Below, one piece after another: positions 1 to 12,289 of a stretch of DNA of 64,000 nt; position 1 is the stretch's first letter, and each line of letters starts with the position of its first letter. Source of the DNA: Vitis vinifera (taxonomy: Eukaryota; Streptophyta; Magnoliopsida; Vitales; Vitaceae); the NCBI RefSeq assembly GCF_030704535.1, contig NC_081809.1, positions 513,501-577,500 of the forward strand. Direction: 5' to 3'. Position numbers and translations under genes: made by a program. Below the pieces are notes generated by a model that had not been told where the DNA came from, did not search any database, and was given only the letters and a program-made list of their open reading frames with translations.

Positions 1-1211
1 TTTTTCTTTCTTTTTAAAGTAAAAAATAGATTGTTTTTATATAATATTAATATATTCTAATTATTTTTACTTATTTTTTAGTAATTGTTTTAAAAATAAA
101 TAAATGCAAACCTAGTTTACACCAACTTGTTCCTTACTCCATCCTTATTAGAGGATCCTATAAAATAAAATAAAGAACAATATGAAAATTCGAGAAGACA
201 TAAAAAATTAATTAATAGTACGAAGAATACTACCATGATATAAAAGTTAACCACGAAGCTTCGGTCACCAACAATTTTACAATGCCTCAGAATGTCTTTT
301 ACTCAAAGACGGTGGGTAAACAATGGCCTGAATTGAATTTTTTGCCTAACTTAACTGTAATGTAACTTAAAAGTCTATTTGAAGTTTTCACCTACCATAT
401 AGCCTTTTGAGTTGGTAAGGGTGAAGCATCGCAGAGGGCATTATATGCGTGGGTCACCCCAACTGGACGCCGCAGGCTCACGAGCAAAGCCTCACTGTCT
501 TTCAATATCACACTTGCTACGCTCACAGAAGAAGAATGAAACTGCTGCCTCTGGGCTTTGCCTCACCCCCTACCACCATTCTTCTACATCTATACTTCAG
601 AGTCAGTGGCCATTAACATCACCATCTGGGCATTACAACTGACCATTCATTCAATGGTTTTTAATTATTAGATTAGGAGGTTTGGTTGGTTGGATTTGAA
701 GCCAGTTACTGCCTTTCCGTTTAATCAACTACTGCATTCAAATTTAATCTAACTCTACATCATGAGATCCACCTACAAAATTCATTGAATTCCAAGAAAA
801 TCGGTTTCAAAATTGAATTGGGTTTTCGAATATTTTGTCGTTTTGAAACACCCATGATACTAAAAAAAAGTTAAAAATCATGGAAAAAAGTTACCATTTA
901 GAAGATATTGGGGTGAATAAAGAAATATATAGAAGGGCCCGTAGGCATTGATCTCAGTCAATGCCTGGTGTCAAAATTAACGGTAAGCTCTCCATCTCTC
1001 TCTCACATCTTCCCACCAACTGATCCACTTTCAAATTTCTCTCCCGCAAACTGTGCCCCTTTTTCTTAACCGCTCCACTTTCTCATCAGTTCAAATCCAG
1101 AAAAAAAAAAAAAAAAAAAGGAGGGAGAAACAGGAAGTGAGTTTATTCTTTTCTTGTTTCAGCATTTGTCTCACCCTTTCCTCCAAATCTTCGATTCCTG
1201 TTTGTTTGTCA
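1..1211. other. Intergenic DNA and probable promoter of the J-domain gene
   Basis: No gene is recognised here. The sequence is AT-rich, and the open frame at 412-642 resembles no family I know. A TATATAG string at about 926-932 followed by GGGCCCG is a reasonable core promoter for the J-domain gene starting at 1212. CT-rich DNA at about 990-1050 and a poly-A run at about 1101-1119 would then lie in the 5' leader. The transcription start is not determined. Confidence 0.4.
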
Positions 1212-2562
1212 ATGGGAAGAGTTGGAGAAGAACAGACAGATTTCAAAACCCAGTTGGTGTTGGAAATTATCTCCGTTTCCTCACGCTCCATTGCCTGCCC
1301 TCACCAGCATTCTCACAAGAGAATTAAATCGCCTCTCGTCGACTGGTACCGTCTTCTTAGAGTACGTTTCTTGGGTGGTTTTTCTTGATTCATTTGAAGC
1401 CATTTTTTCTGGGTTTGAATGTATGTTGCTGAGAATTCTGTTTCTGGGTGGAAACAGGTTGAAGAAGATGCAGATGTAGATATTATTCGGAGACAATACC
1501 ACAAATTCGGTATATTTCAGATTGAAGTAAATATTTCTGTAGTCTTTGCAGTCTGTTATTCTTTCATATTTTGTGAGGAATGCTCTCTTTGCAGCTTTGC
1601 AACTTCACCCAGATAAGAACAAGCATCCCAAGGCTGAAATTGCCTTCAAACTTGTATCAGAGGTTGGAGCTCTTCCCTTACATATCTTCTGGAATCTCGG
1701 GGCAGTAGTCCATAGGATACCAATAGAATAAAAATGGGATTTATTCATTCTCTCTTTTTTGATGTATTTCCCTAGAACATAGAACCCAAGGTTAATGCAA
1801 AGTTGAAGTTCGAGCCTAGTTTGATTCACCAAATAGTTGTTATGGTGGGTAGGGATGAAGATATGGCCCTAACCATTTGTGGGTAGTCTTCTATGGAACC
1901 CACATGATCTGTATGTTGGGTAGGAGAGATTAATGGTTCATTGGGCATAGGGTGATCTCTTATGGAACCCACATAATCTGCCACATTAGGTTTGGGCGAT
2001 GTGCTGCTTTTCACTTGATCTTCTGTTTCATTAATCTGTATGTTATTATTTGAAGGCATATGCATGTCTGTCTGATGATGTGAAGAGAAGAACCTTTGAC
2101 TCAGAGAGATGGAGAAGCTTCTGCAGGGACTGCAACAGAATTCCCTATACTGCCTGCAATCCTTCAGCCAATTCTGGCTCCGCAAAACTGAAGCCATTGA
2201 ATCCTACAAACTGGTCGAGATATTACAAAGTTTTTCGAGGTCTGAGAGACATCAGAGACAGGTTAAAGGAGGAGGCAAGGGTGATAGAGAATTGCTTCAA
2301 GACCAATGCAGCATCAAGAGAAGAGTTCCCACTCTTCAATCCATCTGACTATCAATTTCAAGGCTATCCTCACCACAGACCACTCTTTTATAAGAAGACT
2401 GAGAGCCTCTGGTATTTGCCGGGGTCAAGGGTGACAGAGAACTATTTGAGGAGCAATGTGACATCGAGGAAAGAATCTCCTCTCTTCAATCCGTCTGACT
2501 ATCTGCACCAAGGCTACCCTCACTACAGGACACGGAGTTACCAGAAACCTGGGATTTGGTAG
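1212..2562 (+). CDS. Small J-domain (DnaJ-like) co-chaperone, four exons
   Basis: Exons 1212-1361, 1458-1509, 1595-1662 and 2056-2562 join in one frame (258 aa) with GT-AG introns. Residues about 44-110 form a J domain: DWYRLL start, the diagnostic HPDK at 72-75, and an AYACLSDDVKRRTFD end that matches the usual AYEVLSD..R..YD helix. J domains stimulate the ATPase of Hsp70 chaperones. There is no G/F region, zinc finger or signal peptide, so this is a class C (type III) J protein. The C-terminal half is unusual. It holds two similar ~33-residue blocks (about 167-199 and 216-248), each ending in PLFNPSDY..QGYPH. ATG 1212 was chosen because it is the first in-frame ATG that gives a plausible N-terminus; the frame is open further upstream. 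The specific partner is unknown. The gene converges on the APUM24-like gene, with about 600 bp between the two stop codons. Confidence 0.85.
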
Positions 2563-3165
2563 TTGCAGACAAGAAACTTACTGAACTGGGAATATGGAAG
2601 AGGAGTGAGATGTTGCAATTTGTTCAGGATCAAATCAGAAGGCAACTATTCAATTGCTAATCCAAATGTCTTAATTAATAATAGGAATTCAGGAGAACCA
2701 TGTTCTATCCACAAAATCACAGTTTGATTGACGCATTTTTCATGTATTCAGCAATTTTCTATGGCAAATGGAATCACAAAGAATCATCTGATGTTATGCT
2801 TATATGTAGATTCCAAGCAGCAGTATACAACATATGGCTTCGAGTTCAAAAGAATAAGTAGAAAGCCAGATATAGTACAGACCCATCTGATGGAAAACAA
2901 GTCGTCTTTGATAAAAAATTTTCTTTTACTTTCAAACTCAATTCAACCAAAACGGAACACTGCCTGGCACAGTCTAGTCTTTTATGAACGCCGCTACATT
3001 AACTTGTTTCTTAGGCCAAAAAGAAAAACATTACATGGCTATGTAACTGGAAATACTACGGAAGTGAGAACCAGTAGGATCCACCATCACGGCAATGCTT
3101 GTTCCATTGAGTAAGACTTCCTCTCTTCATTGGGGCTACCAGTGCCTTGAAACTCTTTATTTTGC
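2563..3165. other. Convergent 3' intergenic region
   Basis: This holds the 3' flanks of the J-domain gene (+) and the APUM24-like gene (-). An open frame at 2728-3114 has no recognisable domain, no splice partner and biased composition, so I do not call it. On the - strand an AATAAA lies at about 3154-3159, just past the APUM24 stop, and fits a near-upstream polyadenylation element. Confidence 0.5.
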
Positions 3166-6100
3166 CTACTGCTTGGTCTCTGGGATCTTGAGAATGCCAC
3201 TATCTATCAAGGGCTGCAGCTCTCCCTTGGCCAGCTCACATACCTCAGAATCAGAGGCCTCTAAGAATGCCAAAACTACCTTATGACTGCATTCACATTC
3301 CCAAAATGTGATATCAGAAAATATTTCATTATCTAAGTGGTTAATGCATTGGTCTTAAAAGGACTTGAAAGGAGTCAGTGTAGTCAAACCTGTGACCCTG
3401 GGCCCACATTTCGCACTTCCCTCCAAGAGCTATCTTCCACAGAGTGGAAGCAAAAGTAGGGCAGTCCAAGACCAGTTTTCTAATGGTCCTGCTGGAGTGA
3501 AAATTTTCAAGGACATGTTCCTCTTCTGATTCTTCTGATTTAGGCTGTGCTGCAAGAGATGCTATAGCTCCATGTAGTGCATCTAACTTTTCATCCAAAG
3601 CTGGGCGTAGAATGCCACCAGCACCCCCGGTTGCAACCTGCATGCATTACCAAGATAAGTGAAGAAATGAGTTGATGGATTAATAGCTCATTGATTGCTT
3701 CAGACCGTGTGATGAAGATCACAGATAAAACTGGGTTTATAAAACCACAATTCATCCGGCAGGTGATAAGTCCAGAGACCTAATGCAGCTAATACAGAAA
3801 CTAAAAGCATTTAAACAGTTTCTTGACTAAAAATCCACAGAAACCCTGGGGAGGATTGACTGTCATTAAGATGAAGTAATAGACAAAATAGCTACCTCAT
3901 ACATGACTTCTTTGCCAAAATTTGATCTAAGTAATTCTCCTGCACTCTCAATACATGTGTCAATGAGATTCTGCAAGACACATAAAATCAGTTTCCAGAG
4001 CAAATTGGATAGGTGTATAACATGACAGCTTAAATTCTTTCCATTAAGATGAATGTGTATAAGGGATGATGTGATTCACCTTCCAGTTGAAAAGAAAAGA
4101 TGGAGCAAAAGTAAATGAAGGCAACAGGGTGCAAATAGATAAAAATGATAAACCTTTTGGTTAAAAATATCATACAATAGATTGAAACAACAAACCTCAG
4201 CAAGCCCACTATCAACCAACAACTCTTGTCTTCTTAGATTTGGATCCTTTTTTCCACCTTCAGCTATGTGATGGCTCTCACTGGGGCTAGTGTTTTCATT
4301 GGCCTCAGCTGTAGTTACCTCTAGGTCACCCTTTGTCTCCTCATCACCAGATTCCTTGGTCTTAGAAGATTTTGCTTCCTTAACAGAGTCAGGATTTACC
4401 TTGGACTCACTCTGGCATGGGATAAAAAGAGAAAGATACAAGCTTCAATGTATTGCATCACTGATCAATATCTTACTACAAAAAGCTATCAGAAGTCGGC
4501 AATACCTTGGGACTAAGAGAAGGAATAGACAAATTGAAAGAAACCAGATCCTCTGGACTGAAATAGCGGGAACAATTTGGATGAAGGAGCTGCAATAAGA
4601 CTCGTCTTCCATTCTGAAATTTAGACAAGGGAAACAGAATCACTTTATGAACCCATGAAATATAAGGTTAAAATAGGAAAATAGTAAAGATGGTCTCCCA
4701 ACAACACAGCTGTATACATGGCACTTGGAAAGAGGGCCCATGTAAAATTACTTGGATGCATTTTAAAAATAATTTCAGGAAGATAAAAGAAAAAAATAAT
4801 GGCAATGATCTAATTTAGCCGACCAATGTCTCAGCTTCCTTTTGAAGCAAATCAAATAATCTCTAAAAGACCCACAGAGTTTGCTACAGACATCTTCAAT
4901 AATCCCACCAGACAATTTTTGGGAAGTGGTTAACTAGCAGCAAAACCAAAACGAGAATAGGGTTTTAGATAAAAATGGTTCGTCAACCATACTTACATCC
5001 TATTCAGAGCTATATCAATCTCTGTTTGAGGTTATATGCCAGTGTAATGTAAAAGAACAAGAAGAGTAGAAACCTTATCCAAAAGAAGCTCTTTCAAAAT
5101 TGCTTGAAGCTCACGAATAATAACCTGTGTTAAGGAGAATTTGATTAAGAACTTCAAATAAAAAGCAACTCCATTAATTATGAAGAATAATTCATGACAA
5201 ACATCACTAAAGGAGCCAACCTTAGTTAGTAGTTTTGTGTCATCGACAGTTGAAAGAATGTAAGCAAGCACCTGAAAAGTAAATAGTGTAAGGTGAATCC
5301 TAAAATAAAATGAACCACAAAAGAATAAACAAAAATTTATACCTTATAAAATAATCAAGGCAGCAATAGGAAAAAAAAATAAGGTAAGGATGGGCCTCAG
5401 AATGGTACTGATGACTGGTGGGATACAATATATAATACCATAAAGCCAATAAATTTTCTTAACCATAACAATTTTTGCATTGAACCCATAAGCATAGACG
5501 TAGACATATGGTGGACCTATGTTAGCATTGCCAGGATCATGTGCAAATGCCATTCAAAATTCCGTTAGTCAAATTCCAGTTGGGGCTTCATGCTGATTGA
5601 ACTTGTATTGCCATAGACTAGAAGTGAGTGCACAAAACAATCTTATGAAAACCAGAGCTACTGGAGGGAGCTTTGAACATCCCATAAAATTAAAGCATTG
5701 GAGATACATGCTGCAAGCATTTAACATGAATCCATTTTGTTATTTACAGAATCTGAAATGATTCTATTCAGTATCACATCTAGGATCACTTTAGGATTTA
5801 AAGAAATAAAAACACTTACATTTTATTACTATTATCATTAGACATCAACTTTTGCATTGAAAGTTGACACATTATTATGATAGATAACTTTAATTGAAGG
5901 ATAGATTTGTGCCTTCAACTGCTACAGAAAATAAAATGGAATGATTTCATCTCAATGATAGTATGGGAATGCCCTAAAAATATAAATCAAGTTCTTATTT
6001 CAGTGTTGTTATGCTCATACAAATGCATATACAAAGGAAGATATATATATATATACAAATGCATATATGAAGGAATATATATCAATATAAGAAAGCCCGA

Positions 6101-9100
6101 AGACATATCAACCAAAAGTAACAATAAGAAAGCTGAACTGATAAGCATCACAAACTACAAAGATAGACTCTCAATTACTGAGGCTGGTAACAACATGGTC
6201 AATATGACATCTGTAGGAAATACAAGTCAAAATGCACAGGCTGAAAGCTAACAGGAAGTTTTGTAAGAGTGCCCTAGAGAATAAAAGTTGAGTAAATGCA
6301 TTCTGAAACTGATCCTTACCATACTCCCACATTGATCATGAGCTATCTTGTCTATGTGGCCTTTCATTCCTTTGATAATTTTCTTTCTTTCCTAAAATAA
6401 AAGATGACATTGAAGAACAATTCATCAGTTATTAAAAATTAAAACTTCAAATGCATAAGATCAGATCAGATTAGTTGTCTTTTAGTGGATCAACTCGTGG
6501 GGGAATCTTGACCAAATTTACACAAACCTTTGCACTCCCATGTTTGATGCAGAGCAACCCAATCCTGGATCCATCCCTGGTATGGATCATTCGAACAAGG
6601 AGTGCACCTGATAACTGCTGGATTACTTCTGCAGCAGATGACTGCTAGAAGACTTGGTTTAGGAAAAGGTAAAAATAAAGTGGAGAAAAAACAAGGAACT
6701 CCAGCAGGCAAGAAAATGCTAATTCAAGATGAATACCTTGTCAGCAATGCTTAAGTATTCCATTAATGCCCTGTGTATGATAGAGTGGTCAACTATTCCT
6801 TTCTCCAAAATTGGTTGAATCACAGAGCTCATGTGTCGTAAGACAGAACCTTTTTGCAGTCCTAGTTTAGAAATTACATCTATTAACCTGACAACATGAA
6901 AGAAGTAATAAGGACAATGAGAAAGTAGGAACCCTCAAAATTCATAAAAGTTCATATATTACATGTCAGGAATATACCAAATTGTTGTATCAACGAAAGC
7001 TTTAATGTAAACAAGGTTAATCCAAAAAACACAAAGATAAATCAATCAACACAATAATACATGAGGTTGTAACATGGTTTGACTAGTCATACCTACATCT
7101 ATGGATGAGAGGATTTTTTCTTTATACAATAGAGAACATTATAGAGGACAGAACCAGATATGAATATTGGGTTCTCAAAACATCCCATGTTTCTCTAATC
7201 CTTATATCCACACCCTAAACCACAAGCCTCCTCGCTCTACCAGATATCTCTCATTCTTCCTCATATTTCTATCCACTTCGTATAGTCCCTACAAACTCAT
7301 CTCCATAAAAAGTAATAATATATTGACATTATAATTCAATAAATAATTTATTTTATTTGTATTTTTTTTTTTACTTTTTGGTGATAAGAAGCACATATAC
7401 ACACATGCATACACATTTATGCACATAAATATATACACATACAATTACTGATATGACCTTTTTCCACATCCAAAGGGAGTCCTTTGTTGCAATGGAAGCA
7501 CAAGCTCTAGGGATTACTTAACAATATGCAATCCAAAACGAAACAACTCCAATATTTTGATTGTCCTGTTGGATCCACACTCAATCCTAATGGATCCTTA
7601 TATACAGAAACCATAAAGGGGGTAAAACCCAATAATAATGAGGGCATCTTAGAAACATCTGAAAATAAAAGAAAAGAAGGAACACAACTCGGGGTGAAAA
7701 AGTAATTCAATAGTTATTCCTTTATACCCTGGAATGAAAACAAAGATCCTAGAAAAAACAATAAGATTTTCACTTTGTAAGACTATGGTTGCCTGTTATG
7801 CTGCGATAGGAATTTAGTCCTCAAATTGCCCTGAAGATTGAAAATGTAACTTTTTAATCTTCAGAAAAATGAACTTTTGAAAATCGTATAAATGGTGATT
7901 TTGTTTAAAGAGAAGATTTTGCAGTTATTTGGAAATATTAAAAGGATATCAAGAAAGTCAATCAAACAAATGACTCTTTACCTGCTCTCTTTTACTGAGG
8001 CCAAGTCCTTGAACAACTGAAGCTCTGTGGCATACAATTCCATCAGAAGCTCTTGTTTCTGAGTTGCATTTCCCAACTGGTATGCGTGCTCAACAACTGC
8101 ATGAAGCCAAATGATTGAAAGAATCATATAACCTGAAAGGCTTGAGAAAAATAAATTTGGCTACTTCACAGGAATACATTATCGAAGTGGTCAAGTTGAA
8201 GAAACAGCATGCCAATGCCAATTGAATAAAACACTCCTATCATCTTACTTCTTCCCCTCCCAGGTTCCCTTACACCTTACTTGCTCCAAAAGTGTGGCAA
8301 GAATCAAAATCCAAGCTTGCCTAAACAAACTCCAGAAAAATCCAAGAGGGCCCAACCAACTCAGTACTTTTTCTTAAGTCACTGTAAACTAAGAACCTGC
8401 CAAAAGTAACTGAGACATAACTTGGGCAATTTGGAAAAGTAAACCCATATAAAATGCTAATTATTGTAGCTATTATTAGGGCCAAATAACTATTTGATTC
8501 CAAATACTCCAGAAGAACAAGAAAATACAATGGATTTTTTACCCATCAACAAAAAAAAAAAAAAAAAAGAACAAGAAAACCTATCAAATTATAATGACAT
8601 ACCAACAGATCCAACCATATGACGAAGAAGAGAAGCAACATGGCCATGGAGGGAAGACATAAATGCTGCCAGATGTTTCTTAGAGGCTGCAAGCAGCATA
8701 AAAGTAACTTAAGATAATAAGAAAATAAAATCGACTTGACTCTGAAGCAGTGCTCTTCAGTTTTTTTACCCTTGAAGCTGAACATACCATTATCTAACAT
8801 TTTCTTCACCAGATGCACTGCATACGTGTTGCATGCAAGGGTGAGAAGCTGTGGCTGAAGCTCCTCAAATACAGCATCCCTTTCAGCTTGTGTACAGTAC
8901 TTAACACAAGTCTGAGGTAAAAGATAAAGAATTACTACAAGCTGGAATAAACAAATGAAGCCCTTAAATTTGAAGACACCCAAAAAGCAATTTTCTAGAA
9001 ATCACCTGCAGCACACGGGAAGAAACATGGGATCCTGCTATTTCAGGGATTTTCCCTTTCATCTTATGTAGAGCTTCACTCACCAACCTATGATAAATTT

Positions 9101-10429
9101 CAATTTAACAATGGAAGGAATATAAACAAGCCATTAGGGAAGTAGCCAATGCAATATATAATTAATAAACATACCCAAAAAGTAAGAACGAGGAAGTGCC
9201 CCATGCAATATATGGTTAATAAGCATACCTAGATCTATCTTCTTTTGCAATATTACGGCGCCTCATCTTTTCCCACAGTGATGCAAGCTCCTAGTTGGAA
9301 AGGCGGAAAAACTCTATTAAGCCAAAAGCCACCACAATCTCACTATACGAGTCTTAAAATAAATCTTAGTAACTACTACATCTGCAAACATGCTGTGCAC
9401 TCCACTTTCACTGGGTGAGTCTTAGAATAAATCTTAGTGACTATTTCATGAGCAAACATCCAATAATAAGAAAGCTTGAGCTTGAAATTGTTTAATCAAT
9501 GAAGAACAAGTTAACCTTCATTAAGGAAGTGAGCCCATATCTCATGCATGCTCTTATGACAGAGAGAATTGTATGAAAATAAAAAAGAACCAAAATAAAT
9601 AAATAAATAAAGTGTAACATGTATCCACACATGCTCAGTCTCATACACAATAATTACAAATAAATCAAAGTTTTAGACTCTCTTTGGTTCTTGTGAAGAA
9701 TTAGGGAAAGGAAGAGAATGCAGAAATTCACTTCAAAATGGACCCTTCTCAAACTGCTTTCAGCATTTTGCTTGCCTTCCATACATTATTTTCAATATAT
9801 ATAACGCAGAAAAAAAAAAAAACACCCGTGATTTACAGATATGGCCTCCAAAATCCATGATAGAAAAGCTTAATATCAATTGGACTTTGAATCGATGACA
9901 TTAATTATATCAGGTGAAGTTCATTTAGAAAACCAAAGGAAACTAGAAAATGGCCCTACTAACTTGTTCAAGAGTGTAATGCTTCTTTCTCTTCTTTTTC
10001 CTAGCCTCTGTCAGTTCCTGCAGTTAATCCAAAACCAAACAAAACAACAAATTACACTTCCAATCCATATTCAACTTCATGCCCAAAATATAAACCCTAA
10101 TTTTCAATTCGAATTCAAGTTACGATGTTCTACATATACACCCAATCTCTACAAAACAGCGAATCCACCTTGGCATGCAACCGACGTTCTCTCTTCGATT
10201 TTGGACCCTCGTTTGCTCCAGCAGTTTCTAATTTTCCGGAATGCGATTTGACGGGGCGCTGTTGTTTGAACGATTTGAAGGGCTTGTTCAGGCCCTTGTT
10301 TCCAGGATTGGAGGATTTGGATTGAAGGAGCTTCGGCTTCTTGGACGGTGAGGTATCTGACTTGCTGTGAGGACCTGTAATTTGCTTTCTTTTATTAGAT
10401 TTGTTGCTCTGTTGGGTCTTTGCCGCCAT
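3166..10429 (-). CDS. APUM24: Pumilio homolog 24-like (Puf6/Penguin family) RNA-binding protein, 17 exons
   Basis: Exons on -: 10429-10169, 10017-9964, 9290-9229, 9087-9006, 8911-8788, 8686-8603, 8096-7982, 6887-6737, 6641-6528, 6391-6320, 5271-5221, 5124-5074, 4613-4506, 4411-4196, 3970-3896, 3637-3390 and 3286-3166. All borders are GT-AG and the frame is continuous (662 aa). Residues 1-110 are Lys/Arg-rich with several basic clusters (nuclear or nucleolar targeting). From about 127 the Puf-like helical repeats begin (IAGSHVSSRVLQ, LACNTYAVHLVKKMLDN, LRHMVGSVVVEHAYQ, HDQCGSMVLAYIL, NGRRVLLQLLHP). Residues about 445-505 are a charged linker, and the C-terminal helices fit the CPL part of the Penguin/Puf6 family. 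Plant and yeast members act in the nucleolus in pre-rRNA processing and large-subunit assembly. The start at 10429 was preferred over an upstream in-frame extension because MAAK plus the basic tail is typical. TGGGCY motifs upstream fit a ribosome-biogenesis gene. Confidence 0.92.
6990..7320. repeat. Dispersed repeat remnant inside APUM24-like intron 7
   Basis: The 1.09-kb intron 7 (7981-6888) contains AAGCTTTAATG, then ACATGGTTTGACTAGTCATA, CTACATC.ATGGATGAGAG and a later TATCCAC.TC.TATA block. The same ordered words recur at about 18238-18420 and 18650-18850, so this is a dispersed repeat. Its class is not determined; a decayed LTR fragment is possible. Confidence 0.4.
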
Positions 10430-10700
10430 TGGAGGTCCCCTTCGTTCCTTGCTAGTCCCCTCTGTTGAATGTATTATGTGGGTTTTGATTCTATCGCCGC
10501 TGGGGTTTTGTGAGGGTTTTTGGAAATTGAAACCCTGTGTGGTCTCTCGGGTAGGGATGGAAACGGACAAGGAGATCCGACAGAAATGGGCCGTCAATCG
10601 GGTCAACACAATTTCCAGCCCAGGGTTTGAGTTAGCCCTGGCCCATGGTGAAAATTTTGAATTTCAATGAATAAGAATACTTGGTTCTATTATTCTTCGT
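10430..10700 (-). promoter_or_regulatory. Promoter region of the APUM24-like gene with three TGGGCY (site II) motifs
   Basis: Within about 160-220 bp upstream of the start lie TGGGCC (10587-10592), AGCCCA (10617-10622) and GGCCCA (10640-10645), each a TGGGCY site II element on one strand or the other. A telo-box-like AAACCCTG on - sits at 10621-10628. This pairing is well known in promoters of plant ribosomal-protein and nucleolar genes, which fits the gene. No clear TATA box was seen. Confidence 0.5.
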
Positions 10701-11873
10701 CATTTAGGGAAATTATATGCTATCGAATGGGTAATTAGCGGTCAATATATGGAAAATTTATAATAAAAAACTATTAATAGTATATCAATTAATAAGATAT
10801 GAAGGCTATGTATGATTCCAAGAAGTACAATCAGGAAAAATTATTTTTATACCGCCTTTCAAACTTATTTTACTTATTTTAATTCTTTTAAATAAAATTA
10901 TACAAATTTATTATTAATTTTAATTATATTTGATTTTTATCCATATTTTTTTATAGTAAAATCAAATATAAAAAATTTAAATTTTTTAACACTTTTTCTT
11001 TTTTCTTTTTTTGCTTAACATTTTCTAAAAACCAATATAGCCCAAAGGTTTTTTCAAGAAGTTTTGCTAATAAAAAGTAGGAAAAATCAACAAATAGGAT
11101 GGGTTAGAAGTGATGAGTACTTTAGAAGTAAGATGAATCAGAACTTGATCAAATTTCAAGTTATTTTGAACAGCTGGGACAAATTTTTTAATAAAATGGG
11201 TAGTATCTATTGGGCATTAAAACTAAAATAAAATAATAATAATAAAAAGACATAGGTCACAAATAGTGAAACATTCAATTTTTTTTATTTTTTTTGCCCT
11301 AATTCTTGCTTACTAATATACTAATGAATGATAGGACAAAAAGAAAAAAGTTCACTAGCATATAAATGGAATACCACAAATTTATTAACAAACAAATCGT
11401 TTCCAACATTATTCATTGTCAAACAATTCCAATGAATCTTTACCATCCCTTATTTTGTCTTTCCTTTTCTAGTTCTTTCTTTTCTTTTTTTTCTTTTTTT
11501 TTTTCTTATTAGTTATTTGGCTTGCTGGAAAGTTGAATGGAGTACTAACATCTCTGTCAACATGTACTAAGAAGCTGTATAAAAAATCATAAACATATGT
11601 TTTTAAATTCCTCCTTAGAATTGTTTGAATCATAAACATGAGTGTGATCAAAGATGTATATGGATGCTTGAACATATCTCCGTCTCTTAAGACTCTTGGG
11701 ATTTCCATTCTTGTTCTAGGAAGATAATCTCAACTATTATTTATTATGATTAGTTTTTGTTTTGATACGCCATTTAATTCATGATTCTCAAATGCTTATA
11801 CTATTCTGACATCAAGTATGTAGTTGTTCTGATGCCTTGATGAAATCATTGGTTATGATGGCTGCTTTTGTAG
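10700..11873. other. AT-rich intergenic DNA
   Basis: No gene recognised. Long A/T runs dominate, with a T/C-rich run at about 11470-11510. Sequence at about 10840-11040 looks like a decayed transposon end but could not be assigned. Confidence 0.4.
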
Positions 11874-12289
11874 CTTTGTTTTTGGAACACTGATGCATGG
11901 GAGAGAAGGAAATCAATTACAATTCAACCGCCCTCTGGGATGGTTCCTGGTGGGGACACTGGAGTGCAGTTCCATTCTGATCAAGTTCACTTGTTGGTAT
12001 TCCATGAGACACAAATTCCCGTATATGATGTTTTTAAGATGGATTGTGTTGGGCAGGTAAAAATATACTCATAGAATGCATACTTTTTGGTTATTGGAAA
12101 CAAATTCTGTAGCATGTTTTTCATTGCAGTGGGTACCACAAGGTGTACGACACTCTGCCTATAACTTATGCTGCATGTTCATGCAACAGTGAACTGTCCG
12201 AGCCGGAGGGGATGTGGGGTGTTACAGCGCCTGTTGATAATGGAATACAGAATGGCAGGGCATCACCTTCATCCGGCCATCTTAAGTAA
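11874..12289 (+). pseudogene. TOPLESS/TPR co-repressor WD40 fragment
   Basis: An acceptor AG at 11872-11873 is followed by 61 open codons (11874-12056) reading LCFWNTDAWERRKS..., then GVQFHSDQVHLLVFHETQ. This matches a WD40 segment of TOPLESS-family proteins (family pattern LCVW.TDGWE and VQFH.DQ..LLVVHETQ). A GT-AG intron (12057-12129) precedes WVPQ. The frame then breaks. Shifted, it continues as LPITYAACSCNSEL and jumps to SEPEGMWGV.APVDNG, the family C-terminus, ending at TAA 12287-12289. So a frameshift and an internal deletion are present and most of the ~1100-residue protein is missing. The retained intron shows a DNA-level copy and not a retro-copy. Intact family members are Groucho/Tup1-like repressors recruited by EAR motifs; this piece cannot encode one. 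Confidence 0.8.

Noticed and set aside
2728-3114. 128-codon frame between the J-domain and APUM24-like genes
   Set aside because: No domain, no splice partner and it lies in convergent 3' flanks.
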